From Eucommia ulmoides (lineage: Eukaryota > Streptophyta > Magnoliopsida > Garryales > Eucommiaceae), in NCBI GenBank assembly GCA_016647705.1, contig CM028330.1, positions 50,642,897 through 50,706,896 on the forward strand: a stretch of DNA of 64,000 bases, in the 5' to 3' direction. The position numbers and the translations under genes are program-made. Positions 58,901-64,000 of the stretch are shown piece by piece; within the stretch, counting starts at the first letter, position 1; the number at the start of each line of letters is the position of its first letter. The notes beneath the pieces are model-generated. The model saw only the letters and a program-made list of their open reading frames with translations. It was not told the DNA's origin and ran no database searches.

Positions 58901-60278
58901 TGATAGGTTGAAAATACCTATCTACTTCTAAGCCAAATTTGATAGTTTTCAAGTGTTTTAGTAATATTTTATTGCGTTTTTGTTTATTTTTATGTAAATC
59001 AGGTTTAGGGACGTAATTGAGTGATAAACAAGTGAAATGGTAGAAAAACGGTAAAAAAACGATGAAAGAAACAAGATTTCAGGATAGCAAACTCACCGTC
59101 GCAGTGGTTAGACAACCACCGAAGTGGTGGAGATGCAAGAAGAATTGCACCAGCATCACCGCCACAGCGGTCATTCACCTCCACGGTGGTGAAAGTCAAG
59201 AGAGCTTAGGGTTTGGTTCACTGCTGTAGCAGTGAAGTTAACCGACTTACTCAATGCCGCAGCGGTCACTCTGTGCAGAAAATATCTATTTTTCTAGATA
59301 TTTTGAAGTCTTCTATTTAAGCCCCTTTCCCCCCCATTTGTCAATGGTGTTCCTAACATTAGAGACTTGATCTTAAGCATATTTTGAGAGCTCAAAGAGG
59401 AGATTCAACATTTAGAGAATATGAAGCAATTCTGGATCGATCTTTGGCGACAATGGACTATTCCACTCTAAGATTTGATCGTTCGTCCTTTGTTTTTATC
59501 TTTGTAATTAACTTTCCATATCTAATGATGATGAATCCCTTTTGTTTTAATATTTGTATGGCTAAGATCATGGTAGGCTAAATAAATATTATCTAGGGAT
59601 TGTTGTAAATCATGCAAATACATGTTTGATTGAATATATGTTACTTTAATGGTAGTTTGTCTAAATCCGATTGTTTTTACCATTTATTACAATTTTAATA
59701 TGCTTGTTAAGGTATTAGGGTTGGTTTTGAGAATACGGGGTTTAACAATCAAGAGAGGTAACCCCGGATTCGGATTAGGGTTAAACACATCACGATGATC
59801 TAACGACCCGGGAGGGCGTTAGAAAGTGTGCAATTCATGAGGTTGGGTCAAAACTCATGTGACTATGTGTTATATAAAATGCTAGAAGAGGACTTCGGGG
59901 TTAATGCAAAGTCACATAATTGCTCATTTTATACTCGAGAGAGGTAATGAACGAGTTTGAGATACCTAGATTCGGATAGGATAAACATCGTTATTGTTAA
60001 CTAAACAAAGTAAAACATGTATTAAGTGAATAAAATCAATCCCTAGGTAATCCACTTAATTAGAATTAACCCAGTAGTTGTTAGTTTAACTTAGTTTTTA
60101 AATATTCAATTTCAAACAATTCTTGAACCGTCGAGATAATATAAGACTATGCAAATTACAGTATTCAATTAATCAAACAAGTTTCCCTGTAGATGATATC
60201 TGATCAAAAGATCTATTATATTAAAACTTGACCTCGTGCACTTGCGAGTTAAATCAAGACGTGAAAAAGGCGCGTCCA
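58901..60278 (+). repeat. 5' LTR of the Athila-type element
   Basis: Starts TGATAGGTTG and ends GCGTCCA next to the primer site. A TATA-like TCTATTTAAGCCCC lies at about 59312-59325. The region 59095-59270 carries a run of short hairpins. Confidence 0.65.
59090..59272 (+). repeat. Run of GC-rich short hairpins in the Athila LTR
   Basis: Inverted words occur in sequence: CACCGTCGCAGTGG, CCACCGAAGTGGTGG, ACCGCCACAGCGGT, CTCCACGGTGG, CACTGCTGTAGCAGTG, GCCGCAGCGG. A similar set is found at 63455-63590. Confidence 0.75.
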
Positions 60279-60639
60279 AGTTTTTGGCGCTGTTGCCAAG
60301 GAACGGTGTTTTGATTTGGTTGATGTTGTGACCAAGTGGTTGAATATTAATCCAGACAATTCTTTTGTATTATTTTCTTTTAATTCATAATTTTTTAATT
60401 TATTTCATTTGTTGGGATCGAGCAGTGCATGCGACATAGTAGAAGTTTGGAATTCTTTACTCTTGACCCCGAGATTGAGCGTACTTGAAAAGGATAAGAA
60501 GAGAGAGAAAAAGCCAAGCTCAAACTATGGCCGACGGTGGAGACAATCGTATGCCACATATGCCTCAACAACTACCGGTTCCACAGGCACTACCATAGTA
60601 GCCTCTAGAGCAGGAAGTTCCACAACGGGTCCTTAGGGA

Positions 60640-62188
60640 CTACTATCGACCCGTTATGTTTGACAACTACTCAGGAATTCGGAGGCAGCAGATCCAGGCT
60701 AACAATTTCGAATTAAAGTCCGCCCTAATCAATATGGTGCAACAAAACCAATATGGCCAGAATCTACACGAGGACCCCAATGTCCATCTGGCTACATTTC
60801 TAGAGATATATGATATAGTTAAAATCAACGGAGTTGCTGAGGACGTAATTCGGTTGAGGTTACTTTCGTTCTCACTTCGTGACCGAGCACGGGGTTGATT
60901 CTAATCGATCCAACCGGGGAGTATCAACACTTGGGATGACCTTCCTCAAAGGTTCCTTACTAAGTTTTTCTTGCCTTCGAAGACTTCTCAACTCAAAGGT
61001 GAAATAGCGCAATTTCACCAGAGGGACTTCGAGCCACTGTTTGAAGCGTAGGAAAGGTTTAAGGATCTATTACATCGGTGCCCCCAACACGGGTATCAAG
61101 ATTCATTTCAAACCCAACTCTTCTACAATAGGTTGGATGACTAAACAAAACCCATAGTTGATACCGCCTCGGGAAGTTCATTGTTGTCAAAAACATCTGC
61201 TGAAGCAAATGCATTACTAGAGGAAATGGCGGCCAATAATTACCATTGGCCAAACGAGAGGAACATGGGATGAAAGACAGCTTCAATTCAAGAAGCCGAT
61301 CATCTTGCTACCTTATAGGCACAAGACTCAAAACTCTCAGAACAATTGGTCGTTTTTTCTACTAAAGATACTTCGTCCAGTCGTGAAGCGGATAACGTTG
61401 CAAGCAGTTCTCAACCCGGAGTGGATAGTGAATTCGAAGAATGTTATTTCGTCAACAATCGGACTTATACTTTCGGGCCCGCCTCCAATATTCCGACGCA
61501 CTATCATCTGGGACTTCGCAACCATGAAAAATTTTCATATGCGAACAATCAGAACACGTTGCGACCACCTCCCGATTATGGAACACAAGCTCAAGGTTAT
61601 CCTATGCAACAAAATCGCCAAATGCAACAACCTCCTATTCAAAATCAAAAGCCTAATTTGGAAGAGTTGATGGGTTCTTTCATGAAGGAAACGCAAACAA
61701 TATTGCGTGAGACGTACAACAGGATTAACAAGCACGAGACGAGGCTTGACTCGATTGAGACCACATGTACAAACACAAATAAAAATTTTGTAAAATCATT
61801 GGAGACTCAAATCGAAAAATTTGCAAGTGCGATCCAAGAGCAGACCAAGGGGAAGTTTCCTAGCAACACGGAAACTAACCCGAGGGAATGCAAGGCTATT
61901 ACGTTAAGAAGCAGAAAAGAGGTTGAAGCAAGTAAACCGATGGAAGAAGAACCGGGGGTAAGATATGATATTGACCATAATGAACCAAAGAGACATGTGG
62001 AGGAGGAAGTTGATGACGAAGTTGATGAGAGAAAGGAGGAGAAGAATGAAGATAAGATGGAGAAGAAAAATGAGAACAAGAAAAAAGATAAAATAGAAGA
62101 GAAACGAGGTGATCAAAAGGTGCTTCCAAGGAGAATTACATTCCCGGTCAATCAACTGATTCTAACCACACCTTTGCCTTATCCTTAA
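60640..62188 (+). mobile_element. Gag region of the Athila-type element (fossil)
   Basis: Peptides such as 'NVHLATFLEIYDIVKINGV', 'RLRLLSFSLRDRARG', 'FFLPSKTSQLKGEIAQF', 'QLFYNRLDD' and 'MAANNYHWP' are the gag core of Athila/Tat elements. The C-terminal part has 'FVKSLETQIEKFASAIQE', 'KGKFPSNTE', 'CKAITLRSRK' and a Glu/Lys-rich stretch. Broken. Confidence 0.82.
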
Positions 62189-62199
62189 GGATTTCAAAA

Positions 62200-62935
62200 G
62201 AAAAAGTTGAACCATCAATTTGCAAAGTTTATTGACATCTTCAAGAAAATACAAATCAATATACCTTTTGCGAATGCATTAGAACAAATGCCCAACTATG
62301 GAAAGTTCTTAAAAGACATAATGACGAAGAAAAAGAAGTTGGAGGAATACGAGACGATAAAAATGACAGAGGAATGTAGTGCTATACTACAGAGAAAATT
62401 ACCTAAAAAATTGAAGAATCCTGGTAGTTTCACGATTCCGTGTACTATTAGGAAATCTCATTTTGACAAAGCACTATGTGATCTTGGTGCTAGTATCAAC
62501 CTGATGCCATCTTTCATCTACTGGAAGTTGAGACTCGGTAATGCAAAGCCAATCACAGTTTTCCTTCAAATGGAAGACTGATCATTGACCTACCCGAAAA
62601 GAATTATTGAGGATGTCTTGGTGAAGGGGGAAAAGTTCATCTTCCAGGTGGACTTTGCCGTGTTAGAAATAGATGAGGATAGGGAGATTCCAATCATCCT
62701 TGGAAGACATTTTCTTACCACGGGAAAGGCTTTAATTGATGTGCAAAATGGCAATTTGACGTTGCGAGTGAACGAAGATGAGGTAAAGTTCAACATTTTT
62801 CAAACTATGGACTTTCCGGACGAATGTCCTAAATACAACCAAGTAGATGTTGTGGACTCGAGCGTTAGCCAATTCTTCCATGAAAATGTGAATCAGGATC
62901 TAATGGAGCATATTATCCCAAATTTCTAATCTATG
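62200..62935 (+). mobile_element. Aspartic protease region of the Athila-type element (fossil)
   Basis: 'FAKFIDIFKKIQINIPFANA', 'MPNYGKFLKDI', then the active-site motif LCDLGASINLMP (DLGAS at 62480-62494, the Athila/Tat form) and 'IPIILGRHFLTTGKALID' (about 62688-62740). These match the protease of Athila-type elements. The element is broken overall. Confidence 0.82.
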
Positions 62936-63241
62936 AGGGATTTTGGTAAAAAATGCTTAACCACGCAGGAAGCTGTTGTGGACTACGTCCTATCTATAGA
63001 AGTTGTACCAAATAACGTACCAAAAGCCATACCTAAAGTCAACACACCTTTTGCAAATGGTCCGGACCGTTCCGGATTAAACAAATTTCCATTCAGCTCA
63101 GTCGAACTGGAAGGTGATGAGGAGAGAATCAAGCGCTATATCAGAAATGAAGAACGAGTTGTGGAGAGTATCTCCCTCATTGACGACCGATCTTGGAATT
63201 TGCTAAGTCCAGCTGGGGACGGTAAATCAAGCACTTTTTGA

Positions 63242-64000
63242 TATGAAACTGAGGGTATGATCTTGCCTGACTTTGGCTATTACTTAATTTTTGGAGGCCG
63301 GAGTGGTCTCGGAGCGTGTTTGGAGGTGAATTGAGGAGTGTGGACACTCGGGGGATGTTTTGTACTTAAAACATTAAACTAGCGAAGTGGAAGCGCGTAG
63401 TGTGGAGCCTTGTTGTGAAAATATGAAGAAAATATGAAAATCCAGCAGGAGGCTCACCGCCATGGCGATTAAATTACTGGGAAAACAGAATTCAAACCAA
63501 ACATTCCACCGCCGAGGCGGTAAAACTTCAGGATGTAAGGTTTTAAAAAGGTGCTCCAACGTCGCGGCAGTGAAACCTTTGTTCAAAATAAAAAGTTAAT
63601 TGCTCATTTAAACCGCCACAACCAAAAATCCCAAATCTCTTCATAATCATCCTCCCAAACCGTTTCCATCCCTCAAATTCATCATTCCATATTCCAAATT
63701 TGTGATTTCCACCACAAATCATCTATCAAAAATCAACTTTCAACCCCATTTTTGATATCTAGGGTTTGAGGAACAAAAAAGGCAATTTCTCCCATTTTCA
63801 ATCGATTGGACCAATTTGTTTCGACAAGTAAGTACTTTTGATCCTATATTTCATATATATATTGAAATCTTTGGTTGATTTGCATATACATATCAAGAAT
63901 GGTTGAATTTGGATTGTTCCCTAAACCCTTGAACCCCATTTTCGCGATTTTCTTTATCACTTTGGGATTTTGGTTTGATTTTTAGTGATGAACATGATTT
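63242..64000 (+). other. Noncoding downstream region of the Athila-type element
   Basis: No gene. Three hairpin-forming words like those of the LTR lie at 63455-63590 ('caccgccatggcg', 'ccaccgccgaggcggt', 'cgtcgcggcagtg'). The end of the window resembles the leader of a further Athila reading region but no protein can be read. Confidence 0.4.

Larger units (their letters stand above)
58901..64000 (+). mobile_element. Athila-type Ty3/gypsy element, 5' part; broken, runs off the window
   Basis: Parts in order are: an LTR (58901-60278), a primer-binding-like site 'tggcgctgttgccaaggaac' (60284-60303) of the tRNA-Asp type used by Athila/Tat elements, gag (about 60640-62190), an aspartic protease region (62200-62930), then a short unassigned reading region to 63241 and noncoding sequence to the window end. 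Reverse transcriptase and integrase are not seen in the window. The element is interrupted in a handful of places. The 3' LTR was not found, so age cannot be estimated. Confidence 0.82.

Noticed and set aside
1-64000. tRNA, rRNA and microRNA genes
   Set aside because: No cloverleaf with A and B boxes, no rRNA-like stretch, and no short perfect hairpin outside the MITEs was seen; a tRNAscan or small-RNA data set would be needed to exclude them firmly.

Overview
This window looks like nuclear DNA of a flowering plant, probably a eudicot. It is AT-rich, two host genes carry plant-type introns, both genes belong to plant families, and most of the rest is LTR-retrotransposon, hAT, Mutator, CACTA and MITE debris. 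I cannot name the species.

Only one stretch (about 21.6-34.9 kb) is a gene island. It holds a broken carboxylesterase fragment (21.62-21.91 kb), a complete five-exon Alfin1-like PHD-finger gene on the plus strand (22594-28968, 255 aa) and, tail to tail with it, a complete two-coding-exon PLASTID MOVEMENT IMPAIRED1-RELATED1-like gene on the minus strand (34481-30546, 1066 aa). The PHD gene should encode an H3K4me3-reading nuclear protein. The PMIR1-like gene should encode a cytoplasmic NT-C2 protein linked to organelle positioning. They share a convergent intergenic space but no visible pathway. Both have MITE insertions in their introns.

The left arm (1-20.6 kb) is layered transposon fossils. 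A minus-strand LTR fragment lies at the edge. A noncoding LTR element tail (family A) ends at 5066. A decayed hAT transposase gene is split by a solo LTR (family B) and lies beside a Mutator-type foldback MITE. A second family A LTR, a gypsy-type protein fossil and a 79-bp tandem array follow; the array is split by a complete-ended but coding-poor Ty3/gypsy element (15441-19681).

The right arm (35-64 kb) has no host gene that I can find. It contains a family B solo LTR placed beside the TATA motif of an older LTR (38.3-41.2 kb), a mosaic of gypsy and copia fragments (42.4-43.7 kb), a long-TIR element carrying an array of the palindrome TGTTACATGTAACA (48.3-49.7 kb), a CACTA end, a three-level nested insertion (MITE, then family A LTR element, then family B solo LTR; 50.6-58.7 kb) with target-site duplications visible at two levels, and the 5' part of an Athila-type Ty3/gypsy element that runs off the window.

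No novel defence or enzyme system is visible. The most unusual items are the palindrome array, the W-box-like clusters in family B LTRs, the LTR-PBS-LTR tandem end of the family A element, and the hairpin-rich Athila LTR. All calls rest on reading the sequence by eye; no database or alignment was run.
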